Part shown: positions 16,498-25,457 of the stretch, in pieces
Position numbering within the stretch: position 1 is the first letter of the stretch
Layout of the letters: every line of letters begins with the position of its first letter
Assembly (NCBI GenBank): GCA_947625515.1
Contig: CANQOO010000003.1
Span: 93,222-157,221 of the forward strand
Origin: an uncultured Clostridia bacterium
GTDB taxonomy: Bacteria > Bacillota > Clostridia > Christensenellales > UBA1242
Direction of reading: 5' to 3'
DNA: 64,000 nucleotides
Made by a program: the position numbers and the translations under genes
Notes under the pieces: generated by a model
The model's input: only the letters and a program-made list of their open reading frames with translations
Told to the model about the DNA's origin: nothing
The model's database searches: none

Positions 16498-16519
16498 ATC
16501 TATTCGCAAAAGACAGGTT
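16498..16519 (+). repeat. attR: right copy of the 22-bp prophage direct repeat
   Basis: Identical to 11313-11334 over 22 bases. Host sequence resumes after it, and the first host feature is an interspersed palindromic repeat at 16541. Excision between the two copies would restore a single site downstream of the Sel1 remnant. Confidence 0.85.
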
Positions 16520-16540
16520 TTACGCAGAGATAGGCTAGAT

Positions 16541-16586
16541 TTGGTGTAGTATGCAGCATAACACGCACAAAATGTGGTATTATGCA
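16541..16586. repeat. Interspersed palindromic repeat, copy 4
   Basis: TGGTGTAGTATGCAGCATAACAC followed by GCACAAAATGTGGTATTATGC, two half-elements of the family in tandem. It lies just right of the prophage. The rest of the 16454-16911 gap is very AT-rich, with no gene seen. Confidence 0.8.
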
Positions 16587-16823
16587 AATTTTTGATATAT
16601 TATGCAAAATCTTATTTCTTTTTAACAACTCAACTTATTTAAAAAATTATTTTTTTAATTAAACAATTTATCTTTTGCTAAATTATGTCATCTATTTACT
16701 TCTTCCTAAATTGTGTCATCTATAAGAATTTTTAAATTCACTCATTTTACTATAAACCGGCTAATTTTTTCGACTGATTTTTTTACGACTGGTTTCTATT
16801 ATTGTTTTTTTCGTTTAAGTTTA

Positions 16824-16858
16824 TAAAAAAAAATCTTATTAATTTAATAAGATTTTTT
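16824..16858. terminator. Bidirectional terminator, 3' of iscU
   Basis: AATCTTATTAA and TTTAATAAGATT form a long AT stem with A-runs on the left and T-runs on the right. It serves the - strand iscS-iscU operon and could also stop + strand transcription from the phage side. Confidence 0.75.
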
Positions 16859-16911
16859 CTAATTAAAATTTGCCTACCTACTTTTGTTCTTCAATTACAA
16901 ATTTGATTTAA

Positions 16912-17325
16912 TCACACATATTTGATTGGTTTCTTGGCGGAGCTTTTGATTTGCTTTTCTTTCTTTTTGTAATAGTCCTCAATGGCCGCTTTGATGCTTT
17001 CTTCCGCCAAAATTGAGCAGTGAATTTTGTGTGGAGGAAGTTCGCCCAAGAGGTCGATGACCTGTTTGTTGGTCACTTTCAGGGCCTCATCAATGGTTTT
17101 GCCCTTAATCAAGTCGCACGCCATATCGGTTGAAGCGATGGCGGCACAGCACCCAAAAGTCTTGAATTTGGCGTCTTCAATGATGCCTTCGTCGTTTATT
17201 TTGAGATACATTTTCATGATGTCTCCGCAGGCAGCGTTGCCCACTTCGCCGATGGCGTTTGCCCCACGCAAAGCCCCCGCGTTGTGCGGATTTTGGAACC
17301 TGTCGATTACCGTTTTACTGTACAT
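16912..17325 (-). CDS. iscU: Fe-S cluster scaffold protein IscU/NifU N-terminal type
   Basis: 137 residues from the ATG at 17325, which is preceded by AAAGGAGG; longer versions overlap iscS. Three conserved cluster-ligand Cys are visible in GNAACGDIM, FGCCAAIAS and KIHCSILAEE. It receives sulfur from the IscS product of the gene just upstream (11-base overlap) and assembles clusters for transfer to apoproteins. No IscR-type regulator gene is adjacent. Confidence 0.93.
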   Translation of the reverse strand: MYSKTVIDRFQNPHNAGALRGANAIGEVGNAACGDIMKMYLKINDEGIIEDAKFKTFGCCAAIASTDMACDLIKGKTIDEALKVTNKQVIDLLGELPPHKIHCSILAEESIKAAIEDYYKKKEKQIKSSAKKPIKYV

Positions 17326-18508
17326 TTTTCTTAACCTCCTTTTCTGGTTGAATTGGGGAAATTGCCCGCAGTTGTGCGACCACTTTTTGAAGTTGGTCGA
17401 TGACATAATCCACATCAGATTTTGAAATATTTGTGCCGAATGAAAATCTGACAGAACCTTGTGCGATTTCGTCCGGAACGCCCATAGCTTGCAGCACGTG
17501 CGATGGAAGCAGCGACCTTGATGTGCAAGCCGAGGCGGTGGAAACGCAAATTCCCGCCATGTCCAAAAGCATCAAGATGCTCTCGCCCTCAATTCCATAG
17601 AATGAAACATTCGCGATGGCGTTGGATTTTTGCTGAGGATGGCCGTTCACCTGATAATATTCCACTTTTTCTGCAAGTTTTTCAAGGAAATAGTCGCGAA
17701 TGCTCTTCAATTTTGCATTGGTGACAGCAATGTTTCGAGTGGCAATTTCAATCGCCTTTCCGAAGCCCGCGATGCCCGGGACATTTTCAGTGCCGGAGCG
17801 TTTGCCGCGTTCTTGGCTTATTCCGCCAAAAGTGATTGGGTCAATTCGCACGCCGTTTTTGACGTAAAGTGCCCCCACGCCTTTTGGCCCGTGAATTTTG
17901 TGAGCGGACATGCTCATAAGGTCAATTTCCATGTCCTGCACGTCCATTTTCACATGGCCGATGGCCTGCACGGCGTCGGTGTGGAACAAAATTTTATAGT
18001 CATGTGCAATTTTTGCAATCGCCTTGACGTTTTGGATGGTTCCAACTTCGTTGTTGACCGTCATGACTGAAATTAAAATGGTGTCCTTGCGGATGGCGTG
18101 CAAAAGTTCCGCCAAATCCACAAGCCCGTGCTTGTCAACAGGCAAATAAGTGATTTCAAAGCCCTCTTTCTGCAACTGTTCGCAGGCGTGCAGCACAGCG
18201 TGATGCTCGATTGAACTGGTGATGATGTGTTTGCCCTTGTTGGCGTTGGCGTGAGCCACCCCAATCAATGCCCAGTTGTCCGCCTCAGTGCCGCCGCTGG
18301 TGAAATAAATTTCGTTCGCTTTTGCGGCGTTTATGGCGTTCTTCACACGGTCGCGAGCACGGTCAATGATTGCTACCGCCTCTCTACCCAGCGAATGCAA
18401 CGAGCCGGCATTGCCGTAAATGGTGTTGAAGCACGGCAACATTTCGGTCATGACCTCGTTGGAAACATATGTGGTTGACGCATTGTCAAGATAGATTTTT
18501 CTTTCCAT
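17315..18508 (-). CDS. iscS: Cysteine desulfurase (IscS/NifS)
   Basis: 397 residues. PLP enzyme turning cysteine into alanine plus enzyme-bound persulfide. Visible landmarks are the N-terminal YLDNASTT, TSSIEHHAVLH, the PLP-lysine region SMSAHKIHGPKGVGALY, SGTENVPGIAGF and the active-site Cys loop STASACTSRS. It overlaps iscU, showing a dedicated iscSU unit. A second desulfurase (46770-47927) sits next to thiI and probably serves tRNA thiolation. Confidence 0.95.
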   Translation of the reverse strand: MERKIYLDNASTTYVSNEVMTEMLPCFNTIYGNAGSLHSLGREAVAIIDRARDRVKNAINAAKANEIYFTSGGTEADNWALIGVAHANANKGKHIITSSIEHHAVLHACEQLQKEGFEITYLPVDKHGLVDLAELLHAIRKDTILISVMTVNNEVGTIQNVKAIAKIAHDYKILFHTDAVQAIGHVKMDVQDMEIDLMSMSAHKIHGPKGVGALYVKNGVRIDPITFGGISQERGKRSGTENVPGIAGFGKAIEIATRNIAVTNAKLKSIRDYFLEKLAEKVEYYQVNGHPQQKSNAIANVSFYGIEGESILMLLDMAGICVSTASACTSRSLLPSHVLQAMGVPDEIAQGSVRFSFGTNISKSDVDYVIDQLQKVVAQLRAISPIQPEKEVKKNVQ

Positions 18509-18562
18509 ACTTTTCCTTTTTCCTTACCAATTTTGCAGTTTAGTCTGGCAAACTGTGTAAAT

Positions 18563-18591
18563 ATTTTATCACTCGCATAAAAATTTGTCAA
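18563..18591 (-). promoter_or_regulatory. Promoter of iscS-iscU
   Basis: Read on the - strand: TTGACA (18591-18586), a 17-base spacer and TAAAAT (18568-18563). It lies about 55 bases before the iscS ATG. No obvious Fe-S regulator site was recognised. Confidence 0.8.
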
Positions 18592-18728
18592 TAGAAAAAT
18601 TCTTCAAATAAGAAATTTAAAGCAAGTAAAGTCAGGCAGATATTTTCAAGCAGCGGATAATTTCAAGCAAATGAATTTATTATATTTGTTATGAACTTGA
18701 AAACATCAAACTTGAAAATCGTCCTCTC

Positions 18729-19043
18729 TCACTCTTTGACATACTTTTGGATGGTTTCCAGCACATCCTTCTTTTGCCAAAGTCCGACGTGCTTCTCTTT
18801 TTGCTGCCCATCGACAAACAAAATCATGGTCGGAATGCTCATTATCCCAAACGAGCGGGCAAGTTTTTCGTCATTATCGACGTCCACCTTAAAGATATGT
18901 GCAGCATCACCAAGTTCGCTTTGCACTTCTTCCAAAATTGGGGCTTGCATCCTGCACGGACCGCACCAAGTGGCGAAAAAATCAACGAGGACAACGCCTT
19001 TTTGCGTTTTGTCCTTAAATTCCTTCTCAGAAATAATCTCCAT
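18729..19043 (-). CDS. trxA: Thioredoxin
   Basis: 104 residues, standard length, with the redox motif FFATWCGPCRMQAP and the cis-Pro region MSIPTMILF. Cytoplasmic disulfide reductase. AAAGGAGAG ribosome binding site; the gene is monocistronic in appearance, between iscS and tcdA on the same strand. No thioredoxin reductase gene is in the window. Confidence 0.95.
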   Translation of the reverse strand: MEIISEKEFKDKTQKGVVLVDFFATWCGPCRMQAPILEEVQSELGDAAHIFKVDVDNDEKLARSFGIMSIPTMILFVDGQQKEKHVGLWQKKDVLETIQKYVKE

Positions 19044-19100
19044 TTTGCTCTCCTTTTTTTGTTAATTTTCGTTATAATTATAAACCAAAATTATTAAAAA

Positions 19101-19781
19101 TCAAAATTTTTGCAGGAGTTTTTGCGTCACAAAAGCAGAAATGACGCACCCGCACATAGCCGGGAAATAAGAAATGCTTCCAACAACGGAATTGTTGGAT
19201 TTTATCGGCGGAGTGTCGCATGTGACAACATCCAAGCTCTCCACCCCACATTCACGAAGTTTTTTCCGCATAACTTTTGCCAGGCCGTCGTGCGAAGTTT
19301 GGTATATGTCCACCACCTTAAACTGCGGCACCGCAATGCGATTTCCCGCTCCCATGGCAGAAACCACCGGAATTTGATTTGCTTTGCAAAATTGGATGAG
19401 TGCCACTTTGTCTGGCACGCTGTCGATAGCGTCAACGACATAATCAAAATTTTGCCCCAAAATTTGAGGGGCGTTTTCGACGGAAAGGCGTTGTGAAACA
19501 GCCCGCACGTCGCAATTTGGATTGATTTGCAGAATGATTTGTGTCATCACATCAACTTTCTTGCTGCCGACCGTCTGAACATTTGCCACAATTTGACGAT
19601 TGATGTTTGTTTGGTCAACAACGTCAAAATCCACCAATGTGAGTCGCCCCACGCCGGCTCGTGCAAGAAGATAAGCCACATATCCTCCCACGCCGCCAAT
19701 TCCAACAACTGCAACATGGCTTTTCTGCAATCTGTCAACACCATTTTTTCCAATCAAAAGTTCAGTTCGGTCACTCCACAT
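19101..19781 (-). CDS. tcdA: tRNA threonylcarbamoyladenosine dehydratase (ThiF/E1-like)
   Basis: 226 residues. It has an E1-like nucleotide-binding fold with VVGIGGVGGYVAYLLARAGVGRLTLVDFDVVD near the N-terminus and the ATP-site Arg/Asn in TNINRQ. VVDAIDSVPDKVAL and the C-terminal NNSVVGSISYFPAMCG match TcdA (YgdL). The enzyme cyclises t6A37 to ct6A in ANN-decoding tRNAs. Other ThiF-family roles (MoeB, ThiF) are less likely given the absence of CxxC zinc motifs and of sulfur-carrier genes nearby. Confidence 0.88.
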   Translation of the reverse strand: MWSDRTELLIGKNGVDRLQKSHVAVVGIGGVGGYVAYLLARAGVGRLTLVDFDVVDQTNINRQIVANVQTVGSKKVDVMTQIILQINPNCDVRAVSQRLSVENAPQILGQNFDYVVDAIDSVPDKVALIQFCKANQIPVVSAMGAGNRIAVPQFKVVDIYQTSHDGLAKVMRKKLRECGVESLDVVTCDTPPIKSNNSVVGSISYFPAMCGCVISAFVTQKLLQKF

Positions 19782-19901
19782 TTTCTTCCCTAATCATTTT
19801 AAAGCAAATTTTTACAACAACATTATTAGACTAGATTCCGTTTAAATCGCGTCTATTTCAAAACGTTTCTAACATGTCTATTTCAAGTTGTAAACTTTTT
19901 T

Positions 19902-19956
19902 AACACAATATATGGTGTATTATGCATGCATAATACCGCAGCATATGTTATAACAC
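19902..19956. repeat. Interspersed palindromic repeat, copy 5
   Basis: TATGGTGTATTATGCATGCATAATACCGCA plus a flanking GCATATGTTATAACAC arm; within it TATTATGCATGCATAATA is a perfect palindrome. It abuts the 3' end of hslU. Confidence 0.85.
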
Positions 19957-21243
19957 ATATTTCTTTAAATCAAATTTTTCTGTCTTATCTTTAAATACAT
20001 TTTGCACATAGGTGCGGTCAATCACGACATCAAGCAGTGGATGCTCGCCAGTCGCGTTGAAAGAAACATCCTCCAAAACACTTTCCATGATTGTGTGCAG
20101 TCGCCTTGCACCGAGGTCCTCGCTTGTTTCATTTTCTCGAGCCGCCATTTCAGCAATTTCGTCAAGAGCGTCGTCCTTAAAGATGAGGTTGATGTTGTCC
20201 ACCTTCAAAAGGTTGGCATATTGCAGTGTCACCGCATTTTTTGGTGCCGTCAAAATTTTCTTGAAGTCCTCTTTTGTCAAACTTTCAAGTTCGACACGGA
20301 TTGGAAAACGGCCTTGCAGTTCTGGAATCATATCTTCCATTTTTGCAACATGGAATGCTCCCGCTGCGATGAAAAGAATGAAGTCCGTCTTGACATTGCC
20401 ATATTTTGTCGGCACGGTGCTGCCCTCCACGATTGGAAGAATGTCACGTTGCACACCCTCTCGCGACACGTCCGCACTGTTTGTGGCCTGGCTTTTGCCG
20501 ATAATTTTGTCGATTTCGTCAATGAAAATGATGCCCTGCTCTTCTGCAAGTGCGATTGCCTCTTCATTCACATTGTCCATATCAATAATTTTATCGCTCT
20601 CCTCCTGCAAAAGTGCCTCGCGAGCGTTGCGGACGGAGAGTTTTTTCTTCTTATGTTTTTGCGGAGCCAAGCCTTCAAACATCGAGCCAAGATTGATTTC
20701 GTTTCCTCCAAAAGCCATCATAGGCTTTGGAGCTTCCAGCACAACAACCTCAACAATCTCGTCCTCACATTTGCCAGCATGCAGTTCTTCCATCAACGCC
20801 TCACGGTTGACCTCCACCTGCGTCACGCGACGATTTTGAAAGAGTGCGTCCACAAGTTTTTCTTCAACAATCGGCATAACTTTTGCCTCAACTGCTTTCT
20901 TTTTGTTGTCTTTCACCATGCGGACGGCAACCTCAACAAGGTCCCTCACCATGCTTTCCACATCGCGGCCAACATATCCAACTTCGGTGTATTTTGTCGC
21001 CTCAACCTTAACAAATGGTGAGCCCACCAGTTTGGCAAGCCTGCGAGCAATTTCCGTTTTGCCCACACCCGTTGGGCCACTCATGACAATGTTTTTTGGC
21101 GTAATTTCGTCACGCACATCTGCCGGCAAACGGCTGCGGCGATATCTGTTTCTAAGTGCCACCGCCACGGCACGCTTGGCGTTTTCTTGCCCAACAATAT
21201 ATTTGTCAAGTTCGGCAACAATTTGTTTTGGTGTAAAGTTCAT
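19948..21243 (-). CDS. hslU: ATPase subunit HslU (ClpY) of the HslUV protease
   Basis: 431 residues from the ATG at 21243. AAA+ unfoldase: Walker A SGPTGVGKTEIAR, Walker B IIFIDEIDKI, an inserted I-domain at about residues 110-230 and the arginine-finger region ELQGRFPIRVEL. The C-terminus ends KYVL, the short tail that docks into HslV to switch it on. It follows hslV on the same strand with a 168-base gap. The N-terminal extension back to 21282 lacks homology. Confidence 0.96.
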   Translation of the reverse strand: MNFTPKQIVAELDKYIVGQENAKRAVAVALRNRYRRSRLPADVRDEITPKNIVMSGPTGVGKTEIARRLAKLVGSPFVKVEATKYTEVGYVGRDVESMVRDLVEVAVRMVKDNKKKAVEAKVMPIVEEKLVDALFQNRRVTQVEVNREALMEELHAGKCEDEIVEVVVLEAPKPMMAFGGNEINLGSMFEGLAPQKHKKKKLSVRNAREALLQEESDKIIDMDNVNEEAIALAEEQGIIFIDEIDKIIGKSQATNSADVSREGVQRDILPIVEGSTVPTKYGNVKTDFILFIAAGAFHVAKMEDMIPELQGRFPIRVELESLTKEDFKKILTAPKNAVTLQYANLLKVDNINLIFKDDALDEIAEMAARENETSEDLGARRLHTIMESVLEDVSFNATGEHPLLDVVIDRTYVQNVFKDKTEKFDLKKYVL

Positions 21244-21411
21244 ATCATTCTCTCCCTTTCTTTGCTTTGTAAATCTTTGCAAGCAAATTCTTGCGGATGT
21301 AAAGTCTCATTGGCAATTAAATTTTTGCAAATGTTCAATTTTTCACAATTCATAGTTGTTCAAATTGCCAGTTTTCAATTCAGATTTTCCTTCTAAAACA
21401 TTTTTGAAATA

Positions 21412-21951
21412 TCACAGTTCTTCAACAATGATGTTGTCATTTGTAAACACGCAAATTTCGCTGGCAATTTTAAGTGCCTTATATGCCACCTCTTTTGCCT
21501 CATAGTTGGTGTTTTGAACAAGTGCCCGTGCGGCTGCAAGAGCATAATTTCCGCCAGAGCCAATCGCACAAATCCCCTCTTGCGGCTCAATGACGTTGCC
21601 GGCACCGTCCAAAATGAGGACTTGGTCTTTGTCAGCCACAATCATCATGGCGTCCAACTGTCTGCCCGCTTTGTCTTCTCGCCAAGTTTGAGCAAGCTCA
21701 ACCGCACTTCTCATCAAGTTGCCGGCATACTTGTTCAGCATTCCCTCAAAGCGTTCCGAAAGCGAAAATGCGTCAGCCACCGAACCGGCAAAGCCGACCA
21801 CAACTCTGTTGTTATATATCCTCCTCACCTTGCGGGCGTTGTTTTTGAAGATGATGCTGTTTTGCATCGTCACTTGTCCGTCGCCTGCCACTGCAATTTT
21901 GCCGTCTCGCTTTACTGCACAAATTGTTGTGCCTCTGAAAAGATTTTCCAT
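21412..21951 (-). CDS. hslV: Proteasome-like peptidase HslV (ClpQ)
   Basis: 179 residues. The N-terminal nucleophile is Thr in RGTTICAVKRDGKIAVAGDGQ, exposed after removal of the short MENLFRG propeptide. The GFAGSVADAF and ICAIGSGGNYALAAARAL blocks are family hallmarks. Double hexamers form the proteolytic chamber capped by HslU. AGGAGG ribosome binding site. It lies in the conserved dprA-topA-hslV-hslU order, here without xerC between topA and hslV. Confidence 0.96.
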   Translation of the reverse strand: MENLFRGTTICAVKRDGKIAVAGDGQVTMQNSIIFKNNARKVRRIYNNRVVVGFAGSVADAFSLSERFEGMLNKYAGNLMRSAVELAQTWREDKAGRQLDAMMIVADKDQVLILDGAGNVIEPQEGICAIGSGGNYALAAARALVQNTNYEAKEVAYKALKIASEICVFTNDNIIVEEL

Positions 21952-22054
21952 GTTACCTCCTCGAAATTTTTGCTGTTAATTTTGCATTAAATTTGTTTAA
22001 AAATCTGCCACCTTGCTGTTTTTTGAAAATTGAATATTAAATTTGTTGTCACAG

Positions 22055-24157
22055 TCAGTTTTGTGTATCGGCACGATAGTCGCACGCCGAACATTTGACA
22101 ACCTTGCCTTTTTTAATCAGATATTTCCCGCACTTAGGACATTTTTCACCCGTCGGAATGTCCCAACTCATAAAATTGCAGCCCTCTCTGTCTTCGCAGG
22201 CATAGAAAGTTTTGCCGCGTTTTGAGCGAAGTGCGAAAACATTTTTGCCACACTCTGGGCATTTTCCAACAGGCTTACGCTCGTTCTCTTCAAGATTTTT
22301 GATGTTTCGGCATTTAGGGAAATTGGAGCAGCCCAAAAACTTGCCAAAACGCCCTTCGCGAATGACCATTTTATGCCCGCATTTTTCGCAAATGATGTCC
22401 GTTTCCACAGGTTCTGCCTTCATGCTCAGTCCGCTTTCATCCGCACGCGAAAGAAGGTCTTTGAAGCCGTTCCAAAAACTGTCCACAACGCTGTGCCACT
22501 CATCCTTATCTTCCGCGATGTCATCCAGCCTGCTTTCCATATGAGCGGTGAATTTGACATTGATGACGCTGTTGAAGAATTTTTCCAAATAGTCAATCAT
22601 CTTCCGCCCAAGTTCGGTCGGCACAAGCGACTTGCCGTCCTTTGAGCAATAGTTTCTGGCAGTGAGAATGGTGATTGTTGCAGCATATGTTGCCGGCCTG
22701 CCAATCCCCTTTTCTTCCATTGCTTTCACAAGGCTCGCCTCGGTGAAACGTGCAGGCGGCTTGGTGAATTTTTGCTCTTCCTTAATCTCTTTGGCTGCCA
22801 AAACTTCGTTTTCAGATAGTTGCGGTAATTTCTCGGCGGCATTCTTATCCTTGCCCTTGCCCGCTTTTGAAGATTCATCGTCCTCTTTGTCGCCGTCCAC
22901 AAATTCTTTATACACCGCTGTGAAGCCGGCAAATTCCTGCGTGCGGCCGCTTGCCTTAAAGCCATAGCCTTCGCAGTCCAAGCCAACATTGACATTGGAA
23001 TATTCCGCCTCGCTCATTTGGCTTGCCATGAAGCGGTCATAGATAAGTTTATAAAGCCTGTAATTATCCCGCGTCAAGCTGCCCTGCACCATTTCAGGCG
23101 TCATGTGCATATTGATTGGCCTAATAGCCTCGTGGGCGTCCTGGGCGTTTTTCTTGCTGGCGTAAATGTTTGGCTTTTCTGGAATATAATCTTTGCCAAA
23201 TTTCTCGACAATAAACTCCCTGCACGCCATTTGAGCGTCCACGGACACACGCGTGCTGTCCGTTCTGATGTAAGTGATAAGTGCAATCTTGCCCTCGCCC
23301 TTCACCTCCACGCCCTCATACAGTTCCTGTGCCGCCATGGTGGTTTTTCGCAGGCTCATGCCCAATTTGTTGAGGGCGTCCTGCTGCATTGTGCTGGTGG
23401 TGAACGGTGCAAGTGCGTGAGATTTTGTGTGCGACTTTTTAATTTCCGTCACAACAAATTCTTTTCCCCTGATGGCAGAAAGAATGGTGTCCACCTGTGC
23501 ACGATTTTCTGGCTTAATCTTTTTGTTGCCAAAAGTTGCAAGCGAAGATTTAAACTTGATTTTGTCCTTTTCGTGCAGAGCGGTGATTGTCCAAAATTCT
23601 TCCGGCTTAAAATTTTCAATTTCCTTTTCCCGCTCCACAACAAGTTTCAGTGCGACAGACTGCACCCTGCCGGCGGAAAGTTTTGGGGCAATCTTTCGCG
23701 ACAAAATTGGCGAAAGTTTATAGCCCACAATGCGGTCAAGGACCCTGCGAGCCTGCTGAGCGTTGACAAGATTTAGGTCGATGGCACGCGGCTCATCCAA
23801 CGCTTTAAGCACCGCCTTTTTGGAAATTTCGTTAAATTGGATGCGGCACTTGGTGTTTGGGTCCAGCCCAAGAACATGTGCAACATGCCAAGAAATCGCC
23901 TCCCCTTCGCGGTCCGGGTCGGTTGCGATTAACACTTCTTCGGCGGCGGAGGCCTTCTTTTTCAACTCCGCAATCAACGCCTTTTTGTCTGGATTAATCT
24001 CATAGTGAGGTTCATAGTTGTTGTTGAGGTCTATGGCAAAAGATTTTGCCGGCAGGTCACGGATGTGCCCTTTTGTGGCAAACACTTCAAAGCCATTTCC
24101 CAAATATTTTTTCAGTGTATCCCGCTTTGCAGGTGCTTCAATGACGACAAGTTTCAA
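22055..24157 (-). CDS. topA: DNA topoisomerase I
   Basis: 700 residues, normal for Firmicutes. N-terminal Toprim domain (VVIEAPAKRDTLKKYLG; acidic triad in TDPDREGEAISWH), active-site Tyr in ITYIRTDSTRVS at about residue 300, and three C-terminal Cys4 zinc ribbons (CEKCGHKM...CSNFPKC, CPECGKN...CEDREGC, CPKCGKY...CSACDY). It relaxes negative supercoils behind RNA polymerase. A Lys/Asp-rich insertion lies near residues 420-450. Confidence 0.97.
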   Translation of the reverse strand: MKLVVIEAPAKRDTLKKYLGNGFEVFATKGHIRDLPAKSFAIDLNNNYEPHYEINPDKKALIAELKKKASAAEEVLIATDPDREGEAISWHVAHVLGLDPNTKCRIQFNEISKKAVLKALDEPRAIDLNLVNAQQARRVLDRIVGYKLSPILSRKIAPKLSAGRVQSVALKLVVEREKEIENFKPEEFWTITALHEKDKIKFKSSLATFGNKKIKPENRAQVDTILSAIRGKEFVVTEIKKSHTKSHALAPFTTSTMQQDALNKLGMSLRKTTMAAQELYEGVEVKGEGKIALITYIRTDSTRVSVDAQMACREFIVEKFGKDYIPEKPNIYASKKNAQDAHEAIRPINMHMTPEMVQGSLTRDNYRLYKLIYDRFMASQMSEAEYSNVNVGLDCEGYGFKASGRTQEFAGFTAVYKEFVDGDKEDDESSKAGKGKDKNAAEKLPQLSENEVLAAKEIKEEQKFTKPPARFTEASLVKAMEEKGIGRPATYAATITILTARNYCSKDGKSLVPTELGRKMIDYLEKFFNSVINVKFTAHMESRLDDIAEDKDEWHSVVDSFWNGFKDLLSRADESGLSMKAEPVETDIICEKCGHKMVIREGRFGKFLGCSNFPKCRNIKNLEENERKPVGKCPECGKNVFALRSKRGKTFYACEDREGCNFMSWDIPTGEKCPKCGKYLIKKGKVVKCSACDYRADTQN

Positions 24158-24380
24158 AACAATCTCCCTTCAAATCCCCATTTAAAGTTTTGGCAAGCAT
24201 TTCGCATTTTGCTGATTGGCATTTTCAAATTTGATTTTTCTAAGTTGCATTTTTATAAGTTGCTTTCCGTTGATTCGCTTTATTTTGCATTTTGCCGCGT
24301 TTTGCAAAAGAATTTCGTTCCGCCCTAGACAAGGCAGGCTTATTTTTTTTGCAAAAGCGTGTTGCATGCAATAAGACGCC

Positions 24381-25457
24381 CTACGTCAAGCAGAACATCT
24401 GTGCTGGCAACCTTCTTATTAAACCACGAATTTCCAAAGTTGTCAAACAAACATTCAACAAATTGACAGGAATTTTTGAATTTTCTGCCAAAAAATCAAA
24501 ACTACGCGGTTCGGCTTGCAGTAAATCCACAATTTTCTGCTCGTCAAAATTGAGCGAAACAACCTTCTTATCTTCCGCGGCGTGGTCCAGCCCATAGAAC
24601 TGCAAAATATCGTCCGGGCAAAGTGTGCATTCCGCCTGTCCGCTTTTGATGAGGCTGTTTGTCAGTTCGCTTTTCGGACTGTTGATGTTCCCTGGCACAG
24701 CAAAGATGTCCTTGCCATATTCAAGAGCATATTCTTTCGTGTGCAGCGTGCCGCTTTTCAGTCCAGCTTCCGGGATGAGTATGCCGTCGCTGACACCAGC
24801 CACAATCCTGTTGCGACGCGGGAAGGTGTATCTTTTCGGCTCGAACGAAGGTGGATATTCGGTGAAAATAAGCCCACCCTTTTGGACAATCTCCTGGGCA
24901 AGTTCGGTGTTTGTGGATGGATATATGTGATTGAAGCCGCTGCCGATGATGGCGATTGTCTTGCCACCCACATCAAGAGTGGCACGATGGGCAATTTGGT
25001 CGATGCCATAGCACAATCCGCTGACAATCACAAGCCCGCTTTCAGCAAGTTTCTTGGCAAATTTCTCTGTGACAAGCCTGCCATAACTGGACGGCATCCG
25101 CGTGCCGACAATGGCAAAACATCTTTGCGAAAGCAAGGACAAATCGCCCTTGGAATAAAGCACAAGCGGTCGGTCAGGAAGGTCAATCAAACTGGTGGGA
25201 TAGTTCGGCGAAAAGATGGTCAAAATCTCAATGCCAGAGTGCTGCATATTCTCAATGCAGCTGTCAAGTTCTCTGGCGTCATAGGCATCTTTCAACTTTC
25301 TAATTTCATCGGACGATAAAATTTGATATATAATAGGGTTGTTCAAAACGCTGTCCACTGAAAAATCTTCCAATTCCTCCAAAAGCATCTCCTGCTTCTT
25401 GTTGGCAATTTCTTGATAAGATAAAAATATCAAAAATCTGTCTTTCTGTGAAATCAA
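24381..25457 (-). CDS. dprA: DNA-processing protein DprA
   Basis: 358 residues from a TTG start at 25457, 7-8 bases after GGAGGG. The Rossmann-like DprA core is clear: IVGTRMPSSYGR, SGLCYGIDQIAHRATL, GSGFNHIYPSTN, FPRRNRIVAGVSDGILIPEAG and GKDIFAVPGNI. A C-terminal winged helix follows. It loads RecA on incoming ssDNA during transformation. With ComM nearby it suggests at least latent natural competence; no ComE/ComG genes are in the window. Confidence 0.95.
   Translation of the reverse strand: MISQKDRFLIFLSYQEIANKKQEMLLEELEDFSVDSVLNNPIIYQILSSDEIRKLKDAYDARELDSCIENMQHSGIEILTIFSPNYPTSLIDLPDRPLVLYSKGDLSLLSQRCFAIVGTRMPSSYGRLVTEKFAKKLAESGLVIVSGLCYGIDQIAHRATLDVGGKTIAIIGSGFNHIYPSTNTELAQEIVQKGGLIFTEYPPSFEPKRYTFPRRNRIVAGVSDGILIPEAGLKSGTLHTKEYALEYGKDIFAVPGNINSPKSELTNSLIKSGQAECTLCPDDILQFYGLDHAAEDKKVVSLNFDEQKIVDLLQAEPRSFDFLAENSKIPVNLLNVCLTTLEIRGLIRRLPAQMFCLT

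Larger units (their letters stand above)
11313..16519 (+). mobile_element. Integrated gokushovirus (Microviridae) prophage
   Basis: A 5.2-kb block of phage genes, all on the + strand, bounded by a perfect 22-bp direct repeat. One unit (repeat plus interior) is about 5,185 bp, a typical gokushovirus genome size. It encodes the full gokushovirus set: VP8 (J-like), VP5, VP3 scaffold, VP1 capsid, VP2 pilot and VP4 rolling-circle initiator. It also carries a membrane protein and a ribbon-helix-helix protein. No integrase is present, so integration must use a host recombinase. Every gene appears intact. Codon use (many AGA, few CGC) differs from the host genes. Confidence 0.93.

Noticed and set aside
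20002..21021. 339-codon and overlapping 275-codon open frames on the + strand opposite hslU
   Set aside because: Antisense shadows of a clear hslU gene; no domain and no initiation signals.
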